DNA from: Pseudomonadota bacterium
GTDB lineage: Bacteria; Myxococcota_A; UBA796; CAJQPC01
DNA length: 64,000 nucleotides
NCBI GenBank assembly: GCA_024228935.1
Contig: JAAESX010000022.1
Coordinates: 29,544-93,543 of the forward strand
Direction: 5' to 3'
The first letter of the stretch is position 1, and each line of letters starts with the position of its first letter. The notes below the pieces were generated by a model. That model saw only the letters and a program-made list of their open reading frames with translations. It ran no database searches and had not been told where the DNA came from. Shown in pieces: positions 43,446-52,618 of this stretch. The position numbers and the translations under genes are program-made.

Positions 43446-44358
43446 GCCCGTCGAATACGTCCTCGAGGGGGGGGACGCCCCGCTCGCGGTCCAGCGGACC
43501 AACGGAGGAGGCGCGCCCGTCGTCCTGGTGCACGGCTTCGCGCAGAACCGCGTGAGCTGGCACACGTCCCGACGGTCGTTCTCGGCCTGGCTCGCCGAGC
43601 GCGGGTACGACGTGCACAACCTCGAGCTGCGCGGCCACGGACGCTCGCGGGCTCGCCCCGGCATGCAGGCCGGGTTCGACGACTACATCGGCGACCTGAC
43701 CCGGGTCTGCGAGCAGCTCGACCGGCCCTTCGTCATCGGCCACAGCCTGGGTGGCGCTTGCGCATACGCGGCGGCGGCAGCGGGGGCGCCGGTCCGCGGG
43801 GTCGTGGGTCTCGGCGCGCTGTACCGCTTCGGGGGACACAGCCCGCTCCTCAAGGTCTTCACGAAGGCCACGTGGAAGGCCCGCCGGGTCGCGGTGAAGG
43901 GCGTGGGCATCCGAACCCGTCTGGCCGGACGCATGCTTGCGGGCCTCTGGGAGTACGCCGACGTGGCCGGCTACATCCTGCCGTTCTCGGGCTGGTGGCC
44001 TGGATCCGTCGAGCCGGCCCTGTTGCGCGAGCGGCTCACCGACGGCATGGACTGGACGTCGGTGCAGGTGTGGCTCGAGATGAGCCGCTGGGCCAACCAG
44101 GGCTACTGGGACCACGAGGAGGCCTGGAAGAACGCCCAGGTCCCGGTGCTCGTGCTGGTGGGCGACGAGGACCACCTGATGCCGCTCGGCGACGCGCGGG
44201 GGGCCTACGACGACGCGGGCCACGAGGACCGGACGCTGCGGGTCTTCTCGCTCGAGGACGACGGCATGCACTGGGGGCACCTGGACATCGTGCTCGGTAA
44301 GCACGCGCCGGACGTGGTCTGGCCCGAGATCGACGCCTGGATCAGTGCTCGAACGTGA
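43438..44358 (+). CDS. Alpha/beta hydrolase
   Basis: A 306-residue soluble hydrolase. VLVHGFAQNRVSW is the oxyanion-hole strand, VIGHSLGGACAYAA is the nucleophile elbow (Ser in GHSLGG), LVLVGDEDHLMPL supplies the acid Asp, and MHWGHLD the catalytic His. It is probably an esterase or lipase of unknown substrate. No ATG, GTG or TTG is available before the first conserved strand; CTG at 43438, overlapping the fbp stop, is the best start, as for the gene at 34150. Its 3' end overlaps the pilP-like gene by 17 bases. Confidence 0.82.
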   Translation: MAEPVEYVLEGGDAPLAVQRTNGGGAPVVLVHGFAQNRVSWHTSRRSFSAWLAERGYDVHNLELRGHGRSRARPGMQAGFDDYIGDLTRVCEQLDRPFVIGHSLGGACAYAAAAAGAPVRGVVGLGALYRFGGHSPLLKVFTKATWKARRVAVKGVGIRTRLAGRMLAGLWEYADVAGYILPFSGWWPGSVEPALLRERLTDGMDWTSVQVWLEMSRWANQGYWDHEEAWKNAQVPVLVLVGDEDHLMPLGDARGAYDDAGHEDRTLRVFSLEDDGMHWGHLDIVLGKHAPDVVWPEIDAWISART

Positions 44359-44707
44359 TCTGGTAGGGCTTCACGACGAGCCCGTCGCCGGTGATGTCGA
44401 GGTACTCCTCGCGCAGGTGGATCGAGTCGTCGTCGATCTCGACGACCTGGCCCCAGGCGCGCCCGACGTAGTCGCCGACCTCGACGATCCAGCTCCCGCC
44501 GTCGGGATCGATGAGCATCGCGCGCTCGGGTCCGAGCCCGTCGACGATGCCCACCAGCCGGAGCTCGTCGATCTCCCAGGCGGTCAGCCCCGTGTCGGGG
44601 GCGGGGGGCAGGCCGACCCGGAACGTCTGGAACGGGTCCCGCTTGCCGATGGGGTTGTACTGGAAGTCGTCCTCAGCCTGGACGGTGAGCGAGAGCACGA
44701 GCCACAT
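44342..44707 (-). CDS. pilP: PilP-like type IV pilus assembly lipoprotein/periplasmic protein
   Basis: A 121-residue exported protein. The signal peptide MWLVLSLTVQA is followed by DFQYNPIGKRDPFQTF, then LRLVGIVDGLGPERAMLIDPDGGSWIVEVGDYVGRAWGQVVEIDDDSIHL. The RDPF and LRLVGI...A.L.dP.G.....GD.vG...G.v..I pattern is that of PilP, which links the inner-membrane PilMNO complex to the secretin PilQ. It is shorter than typical PilP and there are no other pil genes nearby. A relative used in another secretion or pilus system is possible. Confidence 0.68.
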   Translation of the reverse strand: MWLVLSLTVQAEDDFQYNPIGKRDPFQTFRVGLPPAPDTGLTAWEIDELRLVGIVDGLGPERAMLIDPDGGSWIVEVGDYVGRAWGQVVEIDDDSIHLREEYLDITGDGLVVKPYQITFEH

Positions 44708-44805
44708 GGGAGCCTCCGGGAGGACCCGAGTGTCCCGACCGGGTGTGCAGTCGCCGTGCAGTCCGCGCGTACCTTTTCAGGCGCCCGGAGCGAGGGAGGG
44801 ATGTC

Positions 44806-46872
44806 TCACTCGGCGCAGGGGAGCGTGACCGTCGCGGTGTTGTTGTCCTCGTGGCACTCGCGGACCACCTCGGCGCCCGTGTTGTTCCGGTCCGCGACGA
44901 CGATGACGATGTTGTCCGCGGGCACCTCGTCGGGCGTCAGCCGGAAGACGATGTTCTCGCCGACCTCGCCGGGGGGGATGACGCCCGCCGAGAACGAGAC
45001 CTTCAGGACCTGGCCCTCGCTGTCGGTCAGCGCGACCGGGATCCACGCTGGGAGGCCAGCCAGCCCGCCGTTGCCGAGGCGCACCACCACCGTCGCCTGG
45101 TCGACCTCGCACTCCAGGTCGCAGGCCTCGGCCTGGACCACGATGTCCGCGCTCTTCCCGCCGCCGACGGGGTTGGGGTCGCCGCTTCGGAAGTTGTTGT
45201 GCGTGGGCCAGTTGGACGTGGCCGGACTAGGGACGCTCAGGTCGTCGTCGATGTTCGAGATGCAGTAGCCGTGCTGGTTCCAGACCTGGCGGTTGCCGAG
45301 CCAGCTGCCGGACTTGCTCCCGAGCGCGTACAGGCCACCCAGGCCGATGTCGCTGTAGTGGGTGCCTGCGTTCGGGACGAGGATCTCGGTCTGTCCGTCG
45401 CCGTCGACGTCCACGACCGTGGGGAACTCGTGCAGGGTGCGGCTCTCGTGGAGCTCGTCCATGAGGCGGACGGTGCCGTCGTGGCCGGCGAAGACCCACA
45501 GCGCGGTCTCGTCGGCGTAGACGACCTCGGGGCGCCCGTCGCCTTCGAAGTCGAAGACCACCGAGCCCGTCGTGTGGCTGCTGGCATCGGTCACCGCGGT
45601 GCTCCAGAGCACCGTGCCGTCGGTCTCGTAGACGGTGTACGTCTCGGCCTCGGCGACGCCGATCTCGGGCACGCCGTCGGCGTCGAAGTCCGCGATGGTC
45701 GGAGGTCCGCCGTGGCCGCCGCCGTTCAGCGGCTTCGACCAGTTGTTGGTGCAGTCCGCCTCGTACAGGCCGATGGACCCACCAGCGACGAGCACGAACT
45801 CGCCGACGCCGTCCATGTCGAGGTCTGCGGGTGCCGGGTAGCCGTCGTCGGTGCCGGTGCGGCAGATGACGCTCCCCGAGGGGTCGTACAGCGTGTCCCC
45901 GGCGAGGATCTCCTGGACGCCGTCCATGTCGAGGTCCGACAGCACCGGGTGGGTGCCGAACTCGGCGTTGCCGTCGGCCTTGGCCTCGCCGCTGGTGCCC
46001 TTGGCGATGGTGACGCCGGTGCGCCCCTCGATGATGAGGTTGCCGAAGACCACCTCGATGTCGCCGTCCCCTTCGAGGTCGCCGACCGCGGGTGCATGAC
46101 CGCCGCAGGGGATCGCCGCGTCGTTCGTCCAGACCAGCTCCCCGGATGGGGTGACTGCGATGACGCTGCACGAGGCCGACTGGTTCGCCGGCTCGCCGTC
46201 CTCGAGCGGGGGCCCGGGGTCGATGGGCACCTCGGTGTCGCCGGAGTCGCCTTCCTCTGGGGGCACGCTGTCCGGCGGGGAGGTGTCCTGGACGGGCGGG
46301 CCGAAGACCATCGCAGTGAGGGTGATCTCGGGCAGGCCGTCGCGGTTCACGTCCGCCAGCGCCACGTTCGAGTACCGGTACGGGATCGCCTGGGTCTCGC
46401 CCTCGAGGTAGACGATGGTCGAGAACGACGGCTTGCCGGTCGTGCCGTTCAGCACCCGGAGAGCGCCACCCAGCGCGTTGCCATTGTCTGCCGTCGCGCC
46501 CGGGTCCTCGGAGATCAGGACGATGTCGGGCGTGTCGTGGAACGTGATGGTGCCGTCGCCGTCGTCGTCGGTCAGCTGTCCGACGGCTGGCGCCATGACG
46601 ACATCCGTGTACGCCGGGTAGCTCTCCCACTTGTCGACCTGCCACTCGACCATGGCGTCGAGCTCGCCGAAGACCTGCTCGTGGATGCAGGTCTCGTCGA
46701 TGTTCACGTCACTGGCGAGCGTCAGTTCCCAGTTGTCGCAGGCGCTGAACGGGTCGGGCACGGCCACGCGGGGGATGCCGGCGTCGTGCATGCCCGAAGG
46801 GGGACGGATGTCTCCCGGGTCGAAGAACGTGTAGTCGAAGCAACCGACGAGCAGGAGGAACACGGGACCCAC
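44806..46872 (-). CDS. FG-GAP/VCBS repeat lipoprotein with a CARDB-like domain
   Basis: A 688-residue predicted lipoprotein: signal MGPVFLLLVGC with lipobox Cys11. The middle, about residues 100-520, has repeated FG-GAP/VCBS blocks with calcium-type Asp loops (VGDLEGDGDIEVVF, LSDLDMDGVQEIL, ADFDADGVPEIGV, VDVDGDGQTEILV), which form an integrin-like beta-propeller. An acidic linker DSGDTEVP sits near residue 215. The last 120 residues (ADIVVQAEACDLECEVDQATVVVRLGNGG... NTATVTLPCAE) resemble a CARDB adhesion module. Probably a surface-exposed adhesin. Two GTG codons nine bases apart could start it. Confidence 0.83.
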   Translation of the reverse strand: MGPVFLLLVGCFDYTFFDPGDIRPPSGMHDAGIPRVAVPDPFSACDNWELTLASDVNIDETCIHEQVFGELDAMVEWQVDKWESYPAYTDVVMAPAVGQLTDDDGDGTITFHDTPDIVLISEDPGATADNGNALGGALRVLNGTTGKPSFSTIVYLEGETQAIPYRYSNVALADVNRDGLPEITLTAMVFGPPVQDTSPPDSVPPEEGDSGDTEVPIDPGPPLEDGEPANQSASCSVIAVTPSGELVWTNDAAIPCGGHAPAVGDLEGDGDIEVVFGNLIIEGRTGVTIAKGTSGEAKADGNAEFGTHPVLSDLDMDGVQEILAGDTLYDPSGSVICRTGTDDGYPAPADLDMDGVGEFVLVAGGSIGLYEADCTNNWSKPLNGGGHGGPPTIADFDADGVPEIGVAEAETYTVYETDGTVLWSTAVTDASSHTTGSVVFDFEGDGRPEVVYADETALWVFAGHDGTVRLMDELHESRTLHEFPTVVDVDGDGQTEILVPNAGTHYSDIGLGGLYALGSKSGSWLGNRQVWNQHGYCISNIDDDLSVPSPATSNWPTHNNFRSGDPNPVGGGKSADIVVQAEACDLECEVDQATVVVRLGNGGLAGLPAWIPVALTDSEGQVLKVSFSAGVIPPGEVGENIVFRLTPDEVPADNIVIVVADRNNTGAEVVRECHEDNNTATVTLPCAE

Positions 46873-46916
46873 GGGCTGAGACTACCCGGGCCAGATGCCC
46901 CATGACGGGCGTTGTT

Positions 46917-47747
46917 TCAAGAATTCGGAGAATTCAGGTGTGCTCGGATGAGCTCGGCCAGCGTCTCGGGGCACTCGATGTGCGGATTGTGGCCGCACGG
47001 GATGCGGTCGACATCGGCTCGAAGGGCGTCGATGCGCTCCTGGAGCCGATCGATGCCGGCGTACCAGCTGCGCTCTACGAGCACGACGCGCGTCGGGGCG
47101 GTGACCCGTCGCAACATCGCCAGATAGCGGTCCAGGTCGAAGGCGATGGGGGAGCGCGTCCGGTGTAGCGGATCCCACGTCCACGAGTCGCCATCGTCGA
47201 GGACGCGTCGCGCGAGCCGCCAGGCCTCGCCTTCGCTCAGCGCAGGCATCGTCTTCCGGATCCGGCGAGCACCGTCCGGGACGCCGTCGATGGGGCGGTG
47301 CGTCGGCGGGGACCTCATCTGCTCGAGGTGACGGCGGAACCGGGCCACCGCGGCGTCGGGTGCCTCGGACGGGGGACCGACGCCCTCGATCAGGACGAGC
47401 CGGTCGACCGTCTCGGGCACGATGCCGGCGTACATCGAGGCCACGGTCGCGCCCATCGAGTGGCCGACGAGGTGGACCCGTCCTCCCAGGTCCTGGACGA
47501 CGCCGTCGAGGTCCCGCACGTAGTCTGCGAAGTGGTAGACGCCGCCGGCGCCGACGTGGCTGGAGCGACCCTGGCCGCGGGCATCCGGCGCCACGACCCG
47601 GAAGCCCGGCAGGCCGCGGGCGACCGCCTCCCAGCTGGGCCCCTGGTCGAGCAGGCCGTGCAGGACGACCACGGGCGAGCCAGCGGGGTCTCCCCACTCG
47701 GTGAGCGCGAGCGACAGGCCGCCGACGTCGAGGCGGCGCTCCCTCAC
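46917..47747 (-). CDS. Alpha/beta hydrolase
   Basis: A 276-residue soluble hydrolase: VVVLHGLLDQGPSW, VVAPDARGQGRSSHVG, LVGHSMGATVASM (nucleophile Ser in GHSMG) and CGHNPHIECPETL (catalytic His region). Related to haloalkane dehalogenase/epoxide hydrolase-like esterases; substrate unknown. The GTG at 47747 overlaps the stop of the response-regulator gene (GTGA), so it is the third gene of the two-component operon. Confidence 0.83.
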   Translation of the reverse strand: MRERRLDVGGLSLALTEWGDPAGSPVVVLHGLLDQGPSWEAVARGLPGFRVVAPDARGQGRSSHVGAGGVYHFADYVRDLDGVVQDLGGRVHLVGHSMGATVASMYAGIVPETVDRLVLIEGVGPPSEAPDAAVARFRRHLEQMRSPPTHRPIDGVPDGARRIRKTMPALSEGEAWRLARRVLDDGDSWTWDPLHRTRSPIAFDLDRYLAMLRRVTAPTRVVLVERSWYAGIDRLQERIDALRADVDRIPCGHNPHIECPETLAELIRAHLNSPNS

Positions 47748-48448
47748 TCCTCGAACCGGTAGCCCGTCCCGTGCACGGTGAGGATGTGGCGGGGGTCGCC
47801 CGGCACGGCCTCGAGCTTCTTGCGGAGCTTCAGGATCTGGTTGTCCACGGTCCGCGTCGTCATCGAGGCGCTGTAGCCCCAGACCTGCTCGAGCAGCTCC
47901 TCGCGGGAGACGGCGCGGCCGCGGTGGGCGATGAGGTAGCCGAGCACCCAGGCCTCGTGCGTCGTGAGGCGATACTCGACGCCGTGCCGGGTCAGGACGC
48001 GACGGCGCAGGTCGACCTCGACGTCGCCGAAGACGAAGTGGTCCGGGGCCTCGCGCTTCTTCTCGGTCGCGGCGGGGCGGGAGCGCAGGCGGGCCTTCAC
48101 GCGGGCGATCAGCTCGCGCAGGGAGAACGGCTTCGTGACGTAGTCGTCGGCGCCCATCTCCAGGCCCAGGACGCGGTCGAGCTCGTCGCTCTTGGCGGTG
48201 AGCATGATCACCTGGACGTCCGGGTGGTCGCCCTTGGCGTGGCGCAGGACGCCCAGGCCGTCGATGCCCGGGAGCATCACATCCAGCAGCAGGACGTCCG
48301 GCGGGTTTTCGTCGATCGCCTTGATGGCGTCTTCGCCGTTGTCGACGTGGCGGACGTCGTAGCGCTCGTGCCGCAGGGCGTTCACGAGGCCCAGGGCGAT
48401 GGTCTCGTCGTCCTCGACGACCAGGATGCGCGGTGCGTTGTCGCTCAT
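47744..48448 (-). CDS. OmpR/PhoB-type response regulator
   Basis: A 234-residue two-domain regulator. The receiver has acidic VVEDDE (Asp13/14), phospho-acceptor Asp56 in DVLLLDVMLPGIDG, Thr in MLTAKSD and Lys in DDYVTKPF. The C-terminal winged helix includes YRLTTHEAWVLGYLIAHRGRAVSREELLEQVWGY... RTVDNQILKLRKKLE... ILTVHGTGYRFEE. It is the partner of the histidine kinase encoded 20 bases upstream and is coupled to the hydrolase downstream. ATG 48448 has GGAG at normal spacing. Confidence 0.95.
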   Translation of the reverse strand: MSDNAPRILVVEDDETIALGLVNALRHERYDVRHVDNGEDAIKAIDENPPDVLLLDVMLPGIDGLGVLRHAKGDHPDVQVIMLTAKSDELDRVLGLEMGADDYVTKPFSLRELIARVKARLRSRPAATEKKREAPDHFVFGDVEVDLRRRVLTRHGVEYRLTTHEAWVLGYLIAHRGRAVSREELLEQVWGYSASMTTRTVDNQILKLRKKLEAVPGDPRHILTVHGTGYRFEE

Positions 48449-48468
48449 GCGTTCTCCACCTTCGGGGT

Positions 48469-50466
48469 CTAGCCGGACAGGGGTAGTCTGACCACGAAAC
48501 GCGCGCCGCCGTCGAGACCATCCTCGCAGTCGACGCGCCCGCGATGCCTCGTGACGGCATCCGCCACGAACGCCAGGCCGAGTCCGTGGCCGCCGGCCTT
48601 GCCGCGACCGGGTCCCTCGACGCGAGCGAACACCTGGAAGATCGCGCGTCGCTTGGCCGGCGGGACACCGATGCCGTTGTCCGTGACCTCGAGGACGCAC
48701 TGGTTGCCCTCGCGATGGAGGCGCACGTCCACGAGGGGGCGCGGCTCGTCCTCTCGGCGGTACTTCAGCGCGTTGTCCAGCAGGCACACGAACGCATCGC
48801 GCAGCAGCGGGACGTCGCCCACCGCCATGCCCACCGGCTGCACGTCCTGCGTCAGGCGCACGCCAGCGTCGGCGAAGCGAGGAGCCCACTCGCGCAGGAT
48901 GTCCGAGGTCAGGGCCGCGGGGTCGTAGGGGACGGGCCGGGCGGGTGTTCGTGATCGGGCGACCTGGAGGATCTCCTCGATCCGGGCGGTCAGCTTGTCG
49001 GCCTCGGCGATGATGCGGCCCGAGAAGGCCTTGATCGTGCCAGGGTCGGACGCGGCGCCGAGCTCCAGGTTCTCGGCCATCACGCGGATGCCGGCGAGCG
49101 GCGTCTTCAGCTCGTGCGTGACCCGCGTGGCGAACTCGCGCTGCCGCTCCAGGAGCTCCTGCTCGCGGCGGTCGGCGGTCACACGAGCCGCCAGCGCGGC
49201 GAACCCGATGATGCCGCCCACGAGGATGGGGAGCAGCTGCGAGAGGAACTGCGCGCGGAACTCCGCCTGGACCGCGGTGAGGTGGTCTGGTGGGTAGGCC
49301 AGGCTCAGGTGGCTGAGCATGCGCGGGAAGTCCGCGGACACCTCGGGCTCGCCGGCTCCCGCGACCATCCGCCCGGCCCGGTCCGTGACGAGCAGGCTGG
49401 CCGACTCCTCGGAGCTCTCGAGCAGCTCGGCGATCAGGATGCTCTCGTCGATCTGGGCGGCGCCGAAGATGCCGGGAGAGATCTCCGAGTACACCAGCAG
49501 GAAGCCACCGCCGTACTGGTCGTGAACGACCCGACAATCCGCACCGCGCTCGGCCCGGACCGAGAGCTCGGTCTCGACCTCCTTCCAGGCGGCCAGCCGG
49601 TGAGCCGCTGCCTCGGCGGGGGCCTCGAGCGCCACCGCTTGATCGGGGGCGCCGAGCTGTCGGAGCTGCTCCTGGACCGGGTAGTCGACGAAGTCCAGGA
49701 CCTGCTGAAGGACGGGCCCATCGGCCGAGACGATGTCCTCGCCGAGCTCGACGAGCAGCCCCACGGCGAACTTGTTGCGCTCGGCCATCTGGAGCGCTTC
49801 GGCGTGCAGGAGGCGACGGAGCGCGACGCGTCGCGGAGCCAGGCCCGCTGCAGCCGCGGCGTCCAGTCCGAGGTCGGCCGGGATCCCCGTCGCATCCAGC
49901 GCCGCCACGGCCTCGTCGGCGCGTCCCTGGGCGAGGAAGCGCGTCGCCGCCTCGGTCGCCGCGAACAAGGCCACGTCCGCTGAGGCGCCGTCGATGCAGG
50001 CGGCGTAGAGATCCGGCACGTCGGCTGGAGCCGAGAACGACTCTCTGGCTCGGGCGCGACGCAGGCAGCGGTCCTCGTTGAGCGACGGCAGGTCCTCCCA
50101 CGGCACCGGGGTGGGGAACAGGATGGTGGCGCCGAGCTGGCCCGGCTTCAGCTCCCACTTGTAGAAGCTGTCGAAGTAGGAGACGCCGTCTCGGTACCAG
50201 GCCTGTCGGGCCCGGAGCGTGTCGCTGTCCTCGACGTCCTGGAGCCAGGCCGCAGACCGCTGCGCGAGCGCGTCGTCCCACAGCGAGGCCTGACGCTCGA
50301 GATCCTTGCTCGCGCGGTCGAGCTCGCGGGTCTCGAGGTCGCGCTGGAGGCGCCATGCCTGCCAGACCCCCATCGCGATGAGCAGCACCAGGGCGACGCC
50401 CAGCGCCCAATACGAGATGCGGCGAATCGAGCTGGCTGTGACGCGGACGATGGGGAATGCCACCAC
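48469..50466 (-). CDS. Membrane sensor histidine kinase
   Basis: A 665-residue kinase. One membrane helix (residues 16-36, ISYWALGVALVLLIAMGVW) precedes a long alanine-rich periplasmic region of about 320 residues that I cannot match to a known sensor fold. A second helix lies near 400-425 (LLPILVGGIIGFAALAARV). Then come the dimerisation and phospho-acceptor domain (REFATRVTHELKTPLAGIR, His451) and the ATPase domain (N box DNALKY, G1 DNGIGVP, G2 GHGLGLAFV). It phosphorylates the response regulator encoded next. The signal is unknown; the unusual alanine-rich input domain is the feature to follow. Confidence 0.93.
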   Translation of the reverse strand: MVAFPIVRVTASSIRRISYWALGVALVLLIAMGVWQAWRLQRDLETRELDRASKDLERQASLWDDALAQRSAAWLQDVEDSDTLRARQAWYRDGVSYFDSFYKWELKPGQLGATILFPTPVPWEDLPSLNEDRCLRRARARESFSAPADVPDLYAACIDGASADVALFAATEAATRFLAQGRADEAVAALDATGIPADLGLDAAAAAGLAPRRVALRRLLHAEALQMAERNKFAVGLLVELGEDIVSADGPVLQQVLDFVDYPVQEQLRQLGAPDQAVALEAPAEAAAHRLAAWKEVETELSVRAERGADCRVVHDQYGGGFLLVYSEISPGIFGAAQIDESILIAELLESSEESASLLVTDRAGRMVAGAGEPEVSADFPRMLSHLSLAYPPDHLTAVQAEFRAQFLSQLLPILVGGIIGFAALAARVTADRREQELLERQREFATRVTHELKTPLAGIRVMAENLELGAASDPGTIKAFSGRIIAEADKLTARIEEILQVARSRTPARPVPYDPAALTSDILREWAPRFADAGVRLTQDVQPVGMAVGDVPLLRDAFVCLLDNALKYRREDEPRPLVDVRLHREGNQCVLEVTDNGIGVPPAKRRAIFQVFARVEGPGRGKAGGHGLGLAFVADAVTRHRGRVDCEDGLDGGARFVVRLPLSG

Positions 50467-50526
50467 GTGGGAGAGGTTCCATCAAGCGACCCACCCGGCA
50501 TGGGACGTGTGGAGTTAGAGGGCGCC

Positions 50527-51609
50527 ATGCGCAGACGAAGCCTGTTGAAACTGGCCGCCGCCGCGGGTGCCGGACTCGCTCTCCCCCGGACGGGGTGGGC
50601 GTGGACGGAGGAGGACGCCGAGCGGGAAGCTCGCGTCGACGCCGTGCTGCAGTCGTTGACCCTCGATCAGAAGATCTCCCAGCTCATGATGAGCTACCCG
50701 CCGCTCGACAAGACCGGGCCCGTGGAGATCGGCTCCGCCATCCTCGTCGGCAACCTGCTGAAGTCGGAGCAGGCGGTGCTCGACCGCGTCCGGTCGCTGC
50801 AGAGCCGCGCCAAGGTCCCGCTGTTCATCGCGGCGGACGTGGAAGGGGGGGCGCTGAACAAGCTGTCGTTCCTGCCGGGGCTCGAGACCGTTCCGAGCAA
50901 TCGGGAGATGGTCGCCGACGGCCTCGACGGCATCCGCGAGTGGGGCCGAAAGGTCGGCGCGGGCATGAAGCACCTGGGGATCAACATGGCGCTCGCGCCG
51001 GTTCTCGACATCGCGAGCTCGGGCATGATGTTCGAGTCCGGTCGGTCCTTCGGCGCCGATCCCGAGAAGGTGGGCTCGTACGGGGGCGCGTACAGCGAAG
51101 GCCTGGCCGAGTCCGGCATCGTCGCCGTGGGCAAGCACTGGCCCGGCTACGGCGCGCTCGAGGCGAACACCGACCACCACCTCGTGGTCACCGAGCGGTC
51201 CGAGACCGAGGTGCAGCGCCAGGCCCAGGCCTTCGTGCAGTGTGGCGACCGCATCGCCGGCGTCATGCTCGCCAACGTCGGGTACAGCAGCTACGGCGCG
51301 ACCCCCGCCATCCTGAGCTCCGAGCTGGTCGAGCTAGCCCACACCTATGGCTGGCTGACCATCACGGACGACTTGGCCATCGACGCGCTGGCCGAGGCCA
51401 CGGGCGGGGACAAGGAAGAGGTCGTTCGCCGTGCATTCCTGGCCGGCAACGACATCCTGCTGACCACCGCGCCCATCGACTGGGACCAGGCGCTCGACTA
51501 CCGCGGCGTCGTGAAGGCGCTGGTCGTGCAGAAGCCCGAGCTCGTCGAGCGGGTCGAGGCGAGCGCCCGACGAGTCCTGCGGGTCAAGGCCCGGATCGGT
51601 CTGATCTGA
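50527..51609 (+). CDS. Tat-exported glycoside hydrolase family 3 protein (NagZ-like)
   Basis: A 360-residue protein with a twin-arginine signal (MRRRSLLKLAAAAGAGLALP). The mature part is a single TIM barrel of GH3: LTLDQKISQLMM, VPLFIAADVEGG, MALAPVLDI, GRSFGADPEKV, IVAVGKHWPGYG (KHFPGHG-type motif with Lys and His) and ITDDLAIDAL, which carries the usual nucleophile Asp. NagZ-like enzymes remove N-acetylglucosamine from muropeptides or similar glycans. Export through Tat implies a periplasmic site, unlike cytoplasmic NagZ. It is divergent from the histidine kinase gene. Confidence 0.85.
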   Translation: MRRRSLLKLAAAAGAGLALPRTGWAWTEEDAEREARVDAVLQSLTLDQKISQLMMSYPPLDKTGPVEIGSAILVGNLLKSEQAVLDRVRSLQSRAKVPLFIAADVEGGALNKLSFLPGLETVPSNREMVADGLDGIREWGRKVGAGMKHLGINMALAPVLDIASSGMMFESGRSFGADPEKVGSYGGAYSEGLAESGIVAVGKHWPGYGALEANTDHHLVVTERSETEVQRQAQAFVQCGDRIAGVMLANVGYSSYGATPAILSSELVELAHTYGWLTITDDLAIDALAEATGGDKEEVVRRAFLAGNDILLTTAPIDWDQALDYRGVVKALVVQKPELVERVEASARRVLRVKARIGLI

Positions 51610-51631
51610 GCTCGGTCTGAGCTGAGCTCGC

Positions 51632-52585
51632 TCAGGTGGCGAACGGGTCGTAGGCCTGTGCCCGAACGACCCGGTTCTTCCCGGCCTGCTTCGCGGCGTA
51701 CATCGCCTTGTCGGCGCGGTCGATCCAGATCTTCTGCGACTCTTCCGCGTGGCGCTGGGCGACCCCGAGGCTGATCGTCACGCGCAGGCCGCCGGCGGTG
51801 CGTCCCCAGTCGTGACCCGCGACGGTCCGGCGCAGGCGCTCGGCCACGTCGGTGGCGCCGTCCTCGTCCGAGCCCGGGAGCAGGATGAGGATCTCTTCGC
51901 CGCCATAGCGAACGATGGGGTCGGTGTCCCGCACGCCGAGCATCGAGAGACGGGCGATGCCGCCCAGGACCTCGTCGCCGACGCTGTGTCCGTACGTGTC
52001 GTTGATGGACTTGAAGTTGTCGACGTCGACGAAGATCGTCGCCATCGGCACCTTGGCCTCGATGCAGCGCTCGGACAGGTCCGGCAGCTCGGTGTCGAGG
52101 AACGTCCGCGTGTGCAGGCCCGTCAGGGCATCGCGACCGGCCTGCTGCAGTCGCTCGAGGACCCGGCCCAGGTGCGCGAGCTCGTCGAGCCCGAGCAGAT
52201 CGAGGCGGAGCGAGACCGCGCCGATCTCGAGGTGGTCTCCGGGTCGGAGCAGGGCGCGGCTGACGCTCTGGCCGTTGACCGCGGTCCCGTTGGTCGAGCC
52301 GAGGTCCTGGACCGTGACCTCGCCGCGCTCGTCACAGCGGATGAGCGTGTGGCTGCGGGAGACGCTGGCGTCGCCGAGCTGGAGGCCGGCGGTCTCGTCG
52401 CGACCGATGACGAACTCCTCGCCGCCGGAGAGCGAGGTGAACCGCAGCATGTCGGGCCCAGCCACGACACGGATCGTCGGCACGGCGACGCGCCGCATCC
52501 GACGCTGTCGCGGTAGGGACAGCTTCATGGTGACCTCGGAGAGGTCGTCGAAGTCCGCTACCGTCTTGGAGTGGTCACCGGACAT
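51632..52585 (-). CDS. FHA-GGDEF diguanylate cyclase
   Basis: A 317-residue soluble protein. Residues about 37-130 are an FHA phosphothreonine-binding domain (FVIGRDETAGLQLGDASVSRSHTLIRCDERGEVTVQDLGSTNGTAVNG). Residues about 150-310 are a GGDEF domain: RDALTGLHTR, FVDVDNFKSINDTYGHSVGDEVL, RYGGEEILILLPG and ISLGVA. The signature is GGEEI, active-type in many cyclases, so c-di-GMP synthesis is likely. FHA recognition fits the presence of Ser/Thr kinases, one of which is encoded at 37973. No RxxD product-inhibition site is obvious. Confidence 0.93.
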   Translation of the reverse strand: MSGDHSKTVADFDDLSEVTMKLSLPRQRRMRRVAVPTIRVVAGPDMLRFTSLSGGEEFVIGRDETAGLQLGDASVSRSHTLIRCDERGEVTVQDLGSTNGTAVNGQSVSRALLRPGDHLEIGAVSLRLDLLGLDELAHLGRVLERLQQAGRDALTGLHTRTFLDTELPDLSERCIEAKVPMATIFVDVDNFKSINDTYGHSVGDEVLGGIARLSMLGVRDTDPIVRYGGEEILILLPGSDEDGATDVAERLRRTVAGHDWGRTAGGLRVTISLGVAQRHAEESQKIWIDRADKAMYAAKQAGKNRVVRAQAYDPFAT

Positions 52586-52618
52586 CGCGCCACGGTACCG
52601 CGTTCGCGTCCGATCGCG